Source: Rhizobiales bacterium SYSU XM002
Lineage (GTDB): Bacteria; Pseudomonadota; Alphaproteobacteria; Rhizobiales; Beijerinckiaceae
DNA: 64,000 nt
NCBI GenBank assembly: GCA_009846685.1
Contig: VWVY01000002.1
Span: 372,001 to 436,000 of the forward strand
Reading direction: 5' to 3'
Shown here: in pieces, positions 53,572 through 63,030 of the stretch
Layout: every line of letters begins with the position of its first letter
Position numbering within the stretch: position 1 is the stretch's first letter
The notes under the pieces: model-generated
What the model was told of the DNA's origin: nothing
The model's input: the letters and a program-made list of their open reading frames with translations, nothing else
Databases searched by the model: none
Position numbers and translations under genes: made by a program

Positions 53572-54771
53572 ATGCCTCAGAACGATGCTCTCGCCCGCCG
53601 CAACGCCGTGATTCTGGCGGGAGCGCAGGGGCTGGCCGGCGCCAATGCCTCCGTTGTCATCGCGACCGGCGGTCTCGTCGGCGCGATGCTCGCGCCCTCG
53701 ACCGATTGGGCGACGGCGCCGATCACCGCCTTCGTGCTCGGCACCGCACTCGCGACCATGCCGGCCGCCTGGCTGATGCGCGTGCTCGGCCGTCGCGATG
53801 CCTATCGGATCGGCGCGGGCATCGGCGCCGTTGCGGGGCTGATCTCCGCCTTCGCGGTGCGCGACGCCTCGTTCTGGCTGTTCATGGTGGCCACGCTGAT
53901 GTGCGGAGGGTATCAGGCCTTCGTGATTTCCTACCGCTTCGGCGCGACCGATCATGCGACGCCGGCGCTGCGCCCGAAACTCATCTCCTACGTCACTCTC
54001 GGCGGACTTGCGTCCGCCGTCGTCGGGCCACAACTCGTCATCCATACCCAGGATCTCTGGCCGCCCTACACCTTCATGGCGAGCTATGTCGGGCAGGCCG
54101 TGGTCGCCGCGCTCTCGATCCTGCTGCTCTCCGCCCTGCGGTTCCCACCCAACCCGCCGGTCGTAACGGCGGACGATCAGGCGCGGCCGCTGGCCGAGAT
54201 CTTCCGCTCGAACCGGCTTCGTGTGGCGGTGGTGTGCGGCGCGATCGCGCAGGCCCTGATGAACCTCATTATGACGGCGACGCCGCTGGCGATGGTCGGC
54301 TGTGCCCATTCGACGACCGACGCGACGCTGGCGATCCAGTGGCACATCGTCGGCATGTTCGCACCGGGCCTGTTCACTGGAACGCTCATCAATCGTTTCG
54401 GGGTCTATAAGGTGATGACGCTGGGCCTCGTGCTGCTTGCTGGCTGCGGCGTCGTCGCGCTGGCCGGGATATCGGTCTCGCATTTCTTTGCGGCGCTGAT
54501 CCTGCTCGGCCTCGGCTGGAATTTCACCTTCGTCGGCGCCTCGACGCTGGTGACGGAAGGCCTGCGCCCCTCCGAGCGCACGCGGGTTCAGGGTTTCAAC
54601 GATCTCATCGTCTTTGCAACCACCTCGCTCGCGTCGTTGTCGGCGGGCAAGATCCTCGCCGGCTTCGGCTGGGGCACGCTCAACATGACGATCTTCCCCT
54701 TTGTTCTCCTAGCGGCGGTTCTGGTGTTCTGGCTCGCGCGTCACGAACGCGACAAGGCGCGGGGCGCATGA
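53572..54771 (+). CDS. MFS transporter
   Basis: A 399-residue inner-membrane carrier with about 12 hydrophobic helices. The loop between helices 2 and 3 reads LMRVLGRRDAYRIGAG, a form of the MFS motif A, and the equivalent loop in the second half is LINRFGVYKVM. The substrate cannot be told. The proteins of this branch (YcaD/UMF-type) are often exporters of small metabolites. The ribosome site is weak. It is separated from hppA by an inverted repeat. Confidence 0.85.
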   Translation: MPQNDALARRNAVILAGAQGLAGANASVVIATGGLVGAMLAPSTDWATAPITAFVLGTALATMPAAWLMRVLGRRDAYRIGAGIGAVAGLISAFAVRDASFWLFMVATLMCGGYQAFVISYRFGATDHATPALRPKLISYVTLGGLASAVVGPQLVIHTQDLWPPYTFMASYVGQAVVAALSILLLSALRFPPNPPVVTADDQARPLAEIFRSNRLRVAVVCGAIAQALMNLIMTATPLAMVGCAHSTTDATLAIQWHIVGMFAPGLFTGTLINRFGVYKVMTLGLVLLAGCGVVALAGISVSHFFAALILLGLGWNFTFVGASTLVTEGLRPSERTRVQGFNDLIVFATTSLASLSAGKILAGFGWGTLNMTIFPFVLLAAVLVFWLARHERDKARGA

Positions 54772-54830
54772 CCGGATGACAGGCAGATTTGCCCTGTGCT
54801 GGCGAGGGTTGTCCGAAAAAGGGTATGAAA

Positions 54831-54864
54831 ATCCACGGGAATGCCCCTAAAGCCCCGTGGATTC
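54831..54864 (+). promoter_or_regulatory. 10-base-pair perfect inverted repeat before hppA
   Basis: AATCCACGGG pairs perfectly with CCCGTGGATT across a 14-base loop. It lies 60 bases after the MFS gene and 94 bases before hppA. It is followed by no T-run, so it is either a factor-dependent terminator hairpin of the MFS gene or a leader or operator element of hppA. Confidence 0.5.
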
Positions 54865-54958
54865 GCGGTTAAACCTTTGCTAACACGCTTGTCGATCAGC
54901 GGGCCGGGGCGGGGAGGCCTTGTGGCCAGAGGCTGAGCATCAAAGAACGAGTACGAAA

Positions 54959-57091
54959 ATGACAGCTCTTCTCGCTATCATCGCGCTCGGTGCCCTTTCG
55001 ATCGTCTACGCGATCGTCACCATCAACCAGGTGATGTCGCAGGACGCGGGTAACCAGCGGATGCAGGAAATCGCCGGGGCCATCGCCGAAGGGGCGAGCG
55101 CCTACCTCAAGCGCCAGTACAACACCATCGCCATCGTCGGCGTTGCCATCTTCGCGGTTGCGTGGTGGCTGCTCGGCTGGCAGGTCGCCATCGGCTTCGC
55201 CATCGGCGCGATCCTTTCGGGTGTCGCCGGCTTCATCGGCATGAACGTGTCGGTGCGTGCGAACGTCCGCACGGCGCAGGCGGCGATGCAGAGCCTCGCG
55301 GGCGGCCTCGACATCGCCTTCAAGGCGGGCGCGGTCACCGGCATGCTGGTCGCGGGTCTCGCGCTTCTCGGCGTCGCGGTCTATTACCTCGTTCTGACCC
55401 AGTTCATGGGCCTCTCGCCGGCCTCGCGCACTGTGATCGACGCTCTGGTGGCGCTCGGCTTCGGCGCCTCGCTGATCTCGATCTTTGCTCGTCTCGGCGG
55501 CGGCATCTTCACCAAGGGTGCAGACGTCGGCGCGGATCTTGTCGGCAAGGTCGAAGCGGGCATCCCGGAAGATGACCCCCGCAACCCGGCCGTGATCGCG
55601 GACAACGTGGGCGACAACGTCGGCGATTGCGCGGGCATGGCGGCCGACCTCTTCGAGACCTACGCGGTGACGCTGGTGGCGACGATGGTCCTCGCGGCGA
55701 TCTTCTTCGCCGGTCAGGCCTCGCTCGGCGCGACGATGCTCTACCCGATGGCGATCGGCGCGGCCTGCATCCTCACCTCGATCGTCGGTACCTACTTCGT
55801 CAAGCTTGGCGCCAACGGCTCGATCATGGGCGCGCTCTACAAGGGCCTCATCGCTACCGGCGTGCTCTCGGTCATCGGCCTCGGCGCCGCGACCTCGCTC
55901 ACCGTCGGCTGGGGCAAGATCGGCACCGCTGGCGGCATGGACATCACCGGCCAGGCGCTGTTCATCTGCGGTCTGATCGGTCTTGCCGTCACGGCAGCCA
56001 TCGTGGTTATCACCGAGTATTACACCGGGACCAACAAGCGTCCGGTGAACTCGATCGCGCAGGCCTCGGTGACGGGCCACGGCACCAACGTCATCCAGGG
56101 CCTCGCGGTTTCGCTGGAATCGACCGCGCTGCCGACGATCGTCATCGTGCTCGGCGTGATCGCCACCTTCAAGCTCGCGGGCCTCTTCGGCACGGCGATC
56201 GCCACGGCCACCATGCTTGGCCTCGCCGGCATGATCGTCGCGCTCGACGCCTTCGGCCCGGTGACCGACAACGCCGGCGGTATCGCTGAAATGGCCGGTC
56301 TGCCCAAAGAGGTCCGCCAGTCGACCGACGCGCTCGACGCGGTCGGCAACACGACGAAGGCCGTCACCAAGGGCTACGCGATCGGCTCGGCCGGTCTCGG
56401 CGCCCTGGTGCTCTTCGCCGCCTATTCGGAAGACCTCAAGTACTTCGTCGCCAACGCCGACAAGTATCCGTTCTTCAAGGGAGTCGTCCCCGACTTCAGC
56501 CTCGCCAACCCCTACGTGGTGGTGGGCCTGCTGCTCGGTGGCCTGATCCCGTTCCTGTTTGGCGGCATCGCCATGACGGCGGTTGGCCGCGCGGCCGGTG
56601 ACGTGGTGGTGGAAGTCCGCCGCCAGTTCAAAGAGAAGACCGGGATCATGGCCGGCACCGACAAGCCGGATTACGCCCGCGCGGTCGATATGCTGACCAA
56701 GGCGGCGATCCGCGAGATGGTGATCCCCTCGCTGCTCCCCGTGCTCTCGCCGGTGGTGCTGTTCTTCGCGATCAATGCGCTCGCGGGCAAGTCGGCGGCC
56801 TTCTCGGCCGTGGGTGCGATGCTCCTCGGCGTGATCGTGACCGGCCTCTTCGTCGCCATCTCGATGACCTCAGGCGGCGGCGCCTGGGACAACGCCAAGA
56901 AGTCCTTCGAGGACGGCTTCGTCGATAGCGCTGGCGTGAAGCACCTCAAGGGCTCGGACGCTCACAAGGCTTCCGTGACCGGCGACACCGTCGGCGACCC
57001 CTACAAGGACACTGCTGGCCCGGCCGTGAACCCGGCGATCAAGATCACCAACATCGTGGCGTTGCTGCTGCTGGCGATCCTCGCGCATTAA
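54959..57091 (+). CDS. hppA: proton-pumping membrane pyrophosphatase, K+-independent type
   Basis: The 710-residue integral membrane enzyme couples pyrophosphate hydrolysis to proton export. About 16 helices are present; the substrate and metal loops include [18 protein letters not shown] and [20 protein letters not shown]. The GNTTKA segment has Lys467 where K+-dependent pumps have Ala, so this pump should not need potassium. The C-terminal GGAWDNAKK and [14 protein letters not shown] loops are intact. The ATG at 54959 precedes the first helix. It has its own terminator. Confidence 0.95.
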   Translation: MTALLAIIALGALSIVYAIVTINQVMSQDAGNQRMQEIAGAIAEGASAYLKRQYNTIAIVGVAIFAVAWWLLGWQVAIGFAIGAILSGVAGFIGMNVSVRANVRTAQAAMQSLAGGLDIAFKAGAVTGMLVAGLALLGVAVYYLVLTQFMGLSPASRTVIDALVALGFGASLISIFARLGGGIFTKGADVGADLVGKVEAGIPEDDPRNPAVIADNVGDNVGDCAGMAADLFETYAVTLVATMVLAAIFFAGQASLGATMLYPMAIGAACILTSIVGTYFVKLGANGSIMGALYKGLIATGVLSVIGLGAATSLTVGWGKIGTAGGMDITGQALFICGLIGLAVTAAIVVITEYYTGTNKRPVNSIAQASVTGHGTNVIQGLAVSLESTALPTIVIVLGVIATFKLAGLFGTAIATATMLGLAGMIVALDAFGPVTDNAGGIAEMAGLPKEVRQSTDALDAVGNTTKAVTKGYAIGSAGLGALVLFAAYSEDLKYFVANADKYPFFKGVVPDFSLANPYVVVGLLLGGLIPFLFGGIAMTAVGRAAGDVVVEVRRQFKEKTGIMAGTDKPDYARAVDMLTKAAIREMVIPSLLPVLSPVVLFFAINALAGKSAAFSAVGAMLLGVIVTGLFVAISMTSGGGAWDNAKKSFEDGFVDSAGVKHLKGSDAHKASVTGDTVGDPYKDTAGPAVNPAIKITNIVALLLLAILAH

Positions 57092-57117
57092 GCGCGGGCA
57101 GAACCTGAAACGACAGA

Positions 57118-57144
57118 CCCCGCGGGTGACCGCGGGGTTTTTTT
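57118..57144 (+). terminator. rho-independent terminator of hppA
   Basis: CCCCGCGG pairs with CCGCGGGG around a GTGA loop and is followed by seven T residues, starting 27 bases after the hppA stop. Confidence 0.95.
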
Positions 57145-57170
57145 GTTGTTCGGATTTGACGCCAGACGCC

Positions 57171-57743
57171 TCAGAGTTTTCCGAGAATACCCTTCCACGC
57201 CGGCAGCGCCGCGTTGACGGCCGTCTCGTTCGCCGCCGAGATTGTCACCATGTAGAAGAACTTCTGCCCGCTCGCCTCGACATGCTCGCCGAAGGCAAGC
57301 ATCTCGTGGGCCTGTCTTGGGCGGGACGGGTTGGTGTAGCGGAAAATCTGCCACTTGCCCTTGCCATCCGCGCGCTCGATATCCGCGAGCCGTTCGACCT
57401 TGGCGTCCTTCACCATCTCCTTCCAGCGCGCGTTGCTGGTCGAGGCCTGCGTGTCGAGGTTGCGGTTGTCGTCGTTGTAGCTCGTGCGGATATAGATCAG
57501 CGGGTCATCCGGACCGAGTTTCGCGCGGTCGGGAAAAAACGCCAGTAGACGATTGCCGCGGCTGAAATCGGGATCGACCCTGAACCCGGCAGGGGCGGGG
57601 ATGTCCGCTTGAAACCACGGGCAGAGCTTGCCGGAGCCGCAAGGTTCGATAAAGCGCTTGACGTCGGCTGCGGCAACGGGGCCCGCCGCAGCATGGGCCC
57701 CGAGTGCAAGGGCAAGAAACAGGGCCGGGCGCGACATGTTCAT
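57171..57743 (-). CDS. secreted protein of unknown function
   Basis: The 190-residue protein has a signal peptide (MNMSRPALFLALALGAHAAA, cleaved near VAA-AD) and two close cysteines in the mature start (EPCGSGKLCPWF). The rest alternates beta strands and a helix (YIRTSYNDDNRN, MLAFGEHVEASG), as in small periplasmic proteins; I do not recognise the family. GGAGG lies five bases before the ATG. It is upstream of bamE on the opposite side of a gap but on the same strand. Confidence 0.78.
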   Translation of the reverse strand: MNMSRPALFLALALGAHAAAGPVAAADVKRFIEPCGSGKLCPWFQADIPAPAGFRVDPDFSRGNRLLAFFPDRAKLGPDDPLIYIRTSYNDDNRNLDTQASTSNARWKEMVKDAKVERLADIERADGKGKWQIFRYTNPSRPRQAHEMLAFGEHVEASGQKFFYMVTISAANETAVNAALPAWKGILGKL

Positions 57744-57819
57744 GAATTCCTCCGTTCATGCCTCGATGAGGGATGACGCGGAACGAAACCATGCGTTGGC
57801 GCACAGTTCTCGCGGCGGA

Positions 57820-58323
57820 TCAGACCGCCGATGCGCCGATCCGTCGGAAGAGGCTTGCGAGAAAGTGATTTTCCGCACCGCCGGTGGGCGTTTCTCGCGA
57901 AATGAAGTCGAAGATCTTGCCGTCCTTGATCCCGTAATTGGCGACCCGCTCAACCTTGTTGTTCTTGTCGAGATAGATCGCGATCACACGCTGGTCGGTG
58001 ATCTTGGGTTCCATGAACAGAGCCGGCTGGCTGACGCGCTGGGAGATGTAATAGTAGGTCTGGGAACCGACCGTCGAGGTGGTCGAAGGGGTTCCCAGCA
58101 CGAGCACTACCTGTTCCGCCGAGGAGCCGGGACGGATTTGATCGAGCGCCTTGTCATCCAGCACGAAGCCGCGATTGACGACGCCCTGATCCGCCATGCA
58201 GGCGCCCAGCAGCAGCGCGGCAAGGGTAACGCCGCCGAGCCGGACGAGGGGGCGAACGAAAGAGCGGCTCGAAGAAAACCTCGGGGAAAACGTCACAGTC
58301 TCAACTCCGGAAAAACGGATCAT
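57820..58323 (-). CDS. bamE: outer-membrane assembly lipoprotein BamE
   Basis: The 167-residue lipoprotein is part of the beta-barrel assembly machine. A lipobox (LLLGAC, lipidated Cys near residue 42) follows a long N-terminal region, and the SmpA/OmlA domain has LDQIRPGSSAEQVVLVLGTP and TYYYISQR. The ATG at 58323 has GGGAGG seven bases upstream; an in-frame extension to 58407 lacks support. It faces away from the ubiquinol-cytochrome c chaperone gene, the normal arrangement in rhizobia. Confidence 0.92.
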   Translation of the reverse strand: MIRFSGVETVTFSPRFSSSRSFVRPLVRLGGVTLAALLLGACMADQGVVNRGFVLDDKALDQIRPGSSAEQVVLVLGTPSTTSTVGSQTYYYISQRVSQPALFMEPKITDQRVIAIYLDKNNKVERVANYGIKDGKIFDFISRETPTGGAENHFLASLFRRIGASAV

Positions 58324-58489
58324 CTCGCGCCTCCCGGCTTTCACCGGGATTGAAACGCCGTTATGGATGCCCAACTTTGGCAAGAAACACAATGGCAAGA
58401 AACACAATCACCGGGTCTTCCGAAATTGTCGCGAAACGGCGTTTCGAGCACCCGGCATCGCCTCGTGAGGCAGTTCTGGTGAAGGCAGC

Positions 58490-59032
58490 ATGATCCGGCT
58501 TCCGTTCCTCAAGCCCCGTGTCCCAGCGGTGGCATCGCTCTACGGCGATATCGTGGCGGCGGCGCGCAAGCCGGCGGTCTATCGTGATTTCGGTGTCGTG
58601 GACGATTTCGAAGGGCGGTTCGAGTATCTCACACTGGTCAGCACACTTGTCCTGCGCCGGCTGCGGGAGCTGGGAGTAGTGGCGGTACCTGCAGGGCAGG
58701 AGTTGGTCGATCACCTCTTCGCCGATCTCGACAACGGCCTGCGGCTTGCGGGAACCGGTGATCTCTCCGTTGGCAAGAAGATGAAGAAGATGGCGCAGGG
58801 CTTTTATGGTCGCGCCGCTGCCTATACCGCGGCGTTGGAAGAGGGCGAGACGGCGCTGCGCGAGGCGCTGGCCCGCAATCTCTACGGCAATCGCCTCGCG
58901 CCGGAGGCGATTGCGTCGGGCCTTCTCGCAGAGATCGACGCGCTGTGCGGCCGGTTGCGTCCCGCAAGTCTCGATGCCCTGCTCAATGGCAAGGTTCTGT
59001 CGGGCGAAAAACCTCCAGCGAGGAAGCCATGA
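58490..59032 (+). CDS. ubiquinol-cytochrome c chaperone family protein
   Basis: A 180-residue helical protein of the CBP3/UQCC family (PF03981), known from mitochondria as an assembly factor for cytochrome b of complex III. The central block VVDDFEGRFEYLTLVSTLV, the DHLFADLDNGLR segment and SVGKKMKKMAQGFYGR are conserved. It starts the plus-strand unit that continues into DUF177 (4-base overlap) and plsX. Confidence 0.9.
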   Translation: MIRLPFLKPRVPAVASLYGDIVAAARKPAVYRDFGVVDDFEGRFEYLTLVSTLVLRRLRELGVVAVPAGQELVDHLFADLDNGLRLAGTGDLSVGKKMKKMAQGFYGRAAAYTAALEEGETALREALARNLYGNRLAPEAIASGLLAEIDALCGRLRPASLDALLNGKVLSGEKPPARKP

Positions 59033-59562
59033 AAACGAAAGCGGCTGCGCCAGCCTATTCCCACCCCGTTGCCGTGGCGACGCTGCATGGCGAAAATCAT
59101 CTCCGGCTCGTGCCGGACGAAGCGGCGCGCAAGGCGATCGCCCGCGCGCTCGGCCTGCACGCGGTTGATCGGCTGGAGGCGCGTCTCGCGATCAGCCATG
59201 CTCAGAGCGGCCTTGTCTCCGTCGAGGGCGAGTTGGAGGCCGATGTTCAACCGATCTGCGTCGTGTCGCTCGATCCTTTCCCGCAGGAGGTGCGCGAGCC
59301 GGTCAATCTGAAGCTTGCGCCGCCGGAACTCGTTGAGCGTATGGTGAAACGCGCTGAGGAAGACGAGAACGAGGATTTCGAACCGCCGGATACGATCGAA
59401 AATGGCGTGATCGATTTCGGCGCGCTCGCCGTCGAGTTCCTGGCGTTGGCGCTCGATCCCTATCCGCGAAAGCCGGGTGCCGAGTTCAAAGGGGGAGACC
59501 CGCTCGAACCCAAACCCTCGCCTTTCGAGGCACTCAAGGCGCTCAAGATCAACAAGGAATAG
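59029..59562 (+). CDS. DUF177 (YceD) family protein
   Basis: The 177-residue acidic protein belongs to the YceD family, linked in other bacteria to 23S rRNA maturation and large-subunit ribosome assembly. Recognisable parts are LEADVQPICVVSLDPFPQEV, the acidic linker EDENEDFEPPD, and VIDFGALAVEFLALALDPYPRKPG. In many bacteria rpmF lies between this gene and plsX; here that gap holds no such gene. The ATG overlaps the stop of the chaperone gene. Confidence 0.9.
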   Translation: MKTKAAAPAYSHPVAVATLHGENHLRLVPDEAARKAIARALGLHAVDRLEARLAISHAQSGLVSVEGELEADVQPICVVSLDPFPQEVREPVNLKLAPPELVERMVKRAEEDENEDFEPPDTIENGVIDFGALAVEFLALALDPYPRKPGAEFKGGDPLEPKPSPFEALKALKINKE

Positions 59563-59760
59563 AGGCTTGCGATGGATTTTCGGTGGAGAAGCGCCGGAAA
59601 TCCGCAGAATTTACTGCAGCAGCCCTGCATTTGAGAAGCGAGCACCGCTTTTCGTCTTGCACGCGGGCGGCACAAATTCTATGCCGTCACACCCGCCGGC
59701 CGACAGTGCTTCTTCAGGATGGAGCAACGGCCAAGCCGAAACCGGAGGTTCGACCCCTGC

Positions 59761-60888
59761 ATGTCTCGACCGGCTAACGGGATGGTCCGCATTTCACTGG
59801 ACGCGATGGGTGGCGATCACGGCCCCTCGATCGTGGTGCCGGGTGCGGCGCGGGCGCTGGAACGGCATCCGGACACGCAATATCTGTTTTTCGGCGACGA
59901 AGCCCTGATCAACGCCGAAATCGAGAGGTTTCCCACGCTGAAGACCCGCGCGAGCATCCAGCATTGCGAGATCGCGATCGGGATGGACGACAAGCCGAGC
60001 CAGGCGCTGCGCAAGGGGCGTTACAAGTCTTCGATGTGGCGCGCCATCGAGGCCGTGAAGAAGGGCGAGGCCGATGTCTGCGTCTCCGCCGGCAACACAG
60101 GCGCGTTGATGGTGATGGCGCGCTTCTGCCTCCGGATGATGGAGGGGATCGACCGCCCGGCGCTCGCCTGCATGTGGCCGACGGCGCGCGGCGAATCCAT
60201 CGTTCTCGACGTTGGCGCCTCGATCGGCGCGGAGGCCGAAAACCTCGTCGATATGGCGATCATGGGCTCGGCGATGGCCCGCATCGTTTTCGATATCGAA
60301 CGGCCGAGCGTGGGCCTCCTCAACGTCGGTGTCGAGGAGGTCAAGGGCATCGAGCAGGTCAAGGAGGCCGGGCGCATCCTTCGCGAGGCCAACCTGCCGA
60401 CGCTCGACTACAAAGGTTTCGTCGAGGGAGACGATATCGGCAAGGGCACGACCGATGTCGTGGTGACGGAAGGGTTTTCGGGCAATATAGCGCTCAAGAC
60501 TGCCGAGGGCACCGCCAAGCAGATCGGCGAATACCTCAAGGCGGCGATCGGCCGCTCGCTGCTCGCCAAGATCGGCTATGTTTTCGCCCGCGGCGCTTTC
60601 CGGGCGTTGCGTCACAAGATGGACCCGCGCCGGGTCAACGGCGCCGTGTTCCTCGGTCTCGACGGCATCGTCGTCAAGAGCCACGGCGGCACGGATGCGC
60701 TTGGTTTCGCGAGTGCCATAGACGTCGCCTACGACATGGCGCGTCACGAATTGATGGGCAAGATTTCCAGGGCGCTCGCGGATCGCGGCGAATGGGTCCT
60801 GCCGGGAGCTTCCTCGACAATGGTTGCCGCAGACTCAGGGGAAGCCGCCGGCGCCCCCGATTCCTCGGCTGAGGGGACGGAAGGGTAA
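59761..60888 (+). CDS. plsX: phosphate acyltransferase
   Basis: The 375-residue peripheral membrane enzyme makes acyl-phosphate from acyl-ACP, the first committed step to phosphatidic acid. [12 protein letters not shown], the [11 protein letters not shown] loop and LDVGASIG are the family motifs, with [15 protein letters not shown] near the end. A start at 59761 (GGAGG 12 bases upstream) adds seven residues to the conserved ATG at 59782; either is possible. It is followed two bases later by fabH. Confidence 0.93.
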   Translation: MSRPANGMVRISLDAMGGDHGPSIVVPGAARALERHPDTQYLFFGDEALINAEIERFPTLKTRASIQHCEIAIGMDDKPSQALRKGRYKSSMWRAIEAVKKGEADVCVSAGNTGALMVMARFCLRMMEGIDRPALACMWPTARGESIVLDVGASIGAEAENLVDMAIMGSAMARIVFDIERPSVGLLNVGVEEVKGIEQVKEAGRILREANLPTLDYKGFVEGDDIGKGTTDVVVTEGFSGNIALKTAEGTAKQIGEYLKAAIGRSLLAKIGYVFARGAFRALRHKMDPRRVNGAVFLGLDGIVVKSHGGTDALGFASAIDVAYDMARHELMGKISRALADRGEWVLPGASSTMVAADSGEAAGAPDSSAEGTEG

Positions 60889-60890
60889 GA

Positions 60891-61862
60891 ATGCGTCGTT
60901 CGAGAATCCTGGGCACAGGCAGCTATCTGCCGGCCCGTCGCGTCACCAATGCCGAGCTTGCCGCGCGTGTCGATACGTCCGATGAGTGGATTGTCCAGCG
61001 AACAGGCATTTCCGCGCGCCATGTCGCTGCGGAGGGCGAAACCACCAGCATGCTGGCGACCAAGGCCGCCGAGCGTGCGCTCGAAGCCGCCGGCGTGAAG
61101 GCTTCGGATATTGACCTCATCATCCTTGCAACGGCGACACCGGACTACACCTTCCCGGCTACCGCGACGCAAGTGCAGCATGCGCTCGGGATTACCAAGG
61201 GTGTCGCCTTCGACGTCGCAGCCGTCTGTTCGGGCTTCGTTTTCGCGCTCTCGACGGCGGACAAGTTCCTCACCTCGGGCTCGCACAGCCGAGCGCTCGT
61301 CATCGGTGCGGAAACGTTCTCCCGCATTCTCGATTGGGAAGACCGCACGACCTGCGTTCTTTTCGGCGACGGCGCCGGTGCAGTGGTGCTGGAGGCCTAT
61401 GACGCAGCCGGTACGCGCGAGGATCAGGGTATCCTCACGAGCCACCTGCGCTCGGACGGCCGGCATCGCGAGAAGCTCTTCGTCGATGGCGGGCCTTCGA
61501 CGACCATGACGGTCGGCCACCTGCGCATGGAAGGCAAGGAAGTATTCAAGCACGCCGTCGGCATGATCACGGATGTGATCGTCGATGCCTTCGCTGCGAC
61601 GGGGTATGATGCGAATACCATCGACTGGTTTGTGCCGCATCAGGCGAACCGGCGCATCATCACGGCGAGCGCGGACAAGCTGAACATCCCGCAGGAGAAG
61701 GTGGTGCTGACGGTTCAGGACCACGGGAATACCTCCGCCGCTTCGATCCCGCTCGCGCTGGATACAGCGGTGCGCGACGGCCGGATCAGGAAGGGTCAGG
61801 TTGTGCTGATCGAGGCGATGGGCGGCGGTTTCACCTGGGGCTCGGCGCTGTTCCGGCTCTAA
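60891..61862 (+). CDS. fabH: beta-ketoacyl-ACP synthase III
   Basis: The 323-residue enzyme starts fatty-acid synthesis from acetyl-CoA and malonyl-ACP. The triad is Cys113 in [12 protein letters not shown], His in VPHQANRRI and Asn in [11 protein letters not shown]. The N-terminal [15 protein letters not shown] is typical. It lies directly after plsX with GGAAGGG before its ATG; ihfA follows 80 bases later. Confidence 0.96.
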   Translation: MRRSRILGTGSYLPARRVTNAELAARVDTSDEWIVQRTGISARHVAAEGETTSMLATKAAERALEAAGVKASDIDLIILATATPDYTFPATATQVQHALGITKGVAFDVAAVCSGFVFALSTADKFLTSGSHSRALVIGAETFSRILDWEDRTTCVLFGDGAGAVVLEAYDAAGTREDQGILTSHLRSDGRHREKLFVDGGPSTTMTVGHLRMEGKEVFKHAVGMITDVIVDAFAATGYDANTIDWFVPHQANRRIITASADKLNIPQEKVVLTVQDHGNTSAASIPLALDTAVRDGRIRKGQVVLIEAMGGGFTWGSALFRL

Positions 61863-61942
61863 CCGGGTTGACCCTCGGCAGTTCAGCGAATAGCTATCCG
61901 TGTCATACCGAGAAGATTCAGGCGCTGGACAGGAAACGTATC

Positions 61943-62254
61943 ATGGCAGGGCAGACCATCACCCGTGCGGATCTTTGTGAAGCGGTTTATCAGAAGCTTG
62001 GCCTGAGCCGCGCCGAATCATCCGATCTGGTCGAAGCCGTGCTGCGCGAGATCAGCGATACCCTCGCCAAGGGCGAGACGGTAAAGCTCTCCTCGTTCGG
62101 TTCGTTCGTCGTGCGCCAGAAGGGCGAGCGCATCGGCCGCAATCCCAAGACCGGTGTCGAAGTGCCGATCACCCCGCGCCGCGTGCTGGTATTCAAGCCC
62201 TCCAACGTGATGAAGGCCCGGATCAACGGCCAGATCGTCGACGACGAGGATTGA
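61943..62254 (+). CDS. ihfA: integration host factor subunit alpha
   Basis: The 103-residue DNA-bending protein (HU/IHF family) acts with Ihf[19 protein letters not shown], the signature [19 protein letters not shown] and the beta-arm [14 protein letters not shown] are as in IhfA. A start at 61943 gives the normal length; the in-frame upstream codons are not coding in character. The fabH-ihfA-MerR order is common in rhizobia. Confidence 0.96.
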   Translation: MAGQTITRADLCEAVYQKLGLSRAESSDLVEAVLREISDTLAKGETVKLSSFGSFVVRQKGERIGRNPKTGVEVPITPRRVLVFKPSNVMKARINGQIVDDED

Positions 62255-62286
62255 TCGGCCGTCGTCGTCGCGAGAGGTGATCCAGG

Positions 62287-63027
62287 ATGGACAAGGCGCC
62301 GGATGCTTATCGTACGATCAGCGAGGTCGCCGACGATCTCGATCTCCAGCAGCATGTCCTTCGGTTCTGGGAAAGCCGGTTCTCGCAGATCCGCCCGCTG
62401 AAGCGCGGCGGTGGTCGTCGATACTACCGCCCCGATGATGTCGAGCTGCTCAAGGGTATCCGCCACCTCCTCTACAAGGAAGGCTACACGATCAAGGGCG
62501 TGCAGCGCATCCTGAAGGAGCAGGGTGTCAGGGCCGTGCAGGCTTTCGCGCGCGAACCGCAAGCCGTCGTCTCATTCGAGCCGGAGGGCTATGAGCCGCC
62601 CCGCCCGGCGCCTGTCGTCCAGTCGCCTGCCACACCGGAAGAGGATGAACCGGAGGATTTGGACACCATTCCGGAGCCGGCGATTGCGGTGGAAACCGTG
62701 GCGACCTTCGAGTTGAGGGAATCCGAGCCGGTGTTCGAGACGGTCGTGGAGACACAATCGTCACAGGAGCCCGTCACCGCACCGCCCGCCGAAGCGACCC
62801 AGCGCGGTCAGGTTTCCATGTTTCGGGGCGGCCTTCAGCGCGTCGAGGGAGGCGAGGCGGCGGCCTCGGCCGATCTTTCCGAACGGGTGCGCGCGCAGAT
62901 GGCGGGTTCCATGCCTGAAGCACGCCAGCCCGTTCCCGGCCTTGGCGGACGGGCGAGCCTGCAGATGGCGCTCGAGGAACTGCTCGCCTGCCGCGCGCGG
63001 ATCGATCAGATTCTCGCCCGGCGATAA
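62287..63027 (+). CDS. MerR-family transcriptional regulator
   Basis: The 246-residue regulator has a MerR winged helix ([20 protein letters not shown], then [18 protein letters not shown]) and a coiled part ([15 protein letters not shown]). Beyond residue 90 is a long Glu/Pro-rich low-complexity region to about residue 185, and a small conserved C-terminal helix ([19 protein letters not shown]). There are no metal-binding cysteines of the MerR metal class. The gene is a standard follower of ihfA; its effector is unknown. Confidence 0.9.
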   Translation: MDKAPDAYRTISEVADDLDLQQHVLRFWESRFSQIRPLKRGGGRRYYRPDDVELLKGIRHLLYKEGYTIKGVQRILKEQGVRAVQAFAREPQAVVSFEPEGYEPPRPAPVVQSPATPEEDEPEDLDTIPEPAIAVETVATFELRESEPVFETVVETQSSQEPVTAPPAEATQRGQVSMFRGGLQRVEGGEAAASADLSERVRAQMAGSMPEARQPVPGLGGRASLQMALEELLACRARIDQILARR

Positions 63028-63030
63028 GCT

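Noticed and set aside
54896-56080. A 394-codon minus-strand frame opposite hppA
   Set aside because: Shadow of the pyrophosphatase gene; the product is full of Asp/Arg/His repeats that mirror the codons of the real gene.
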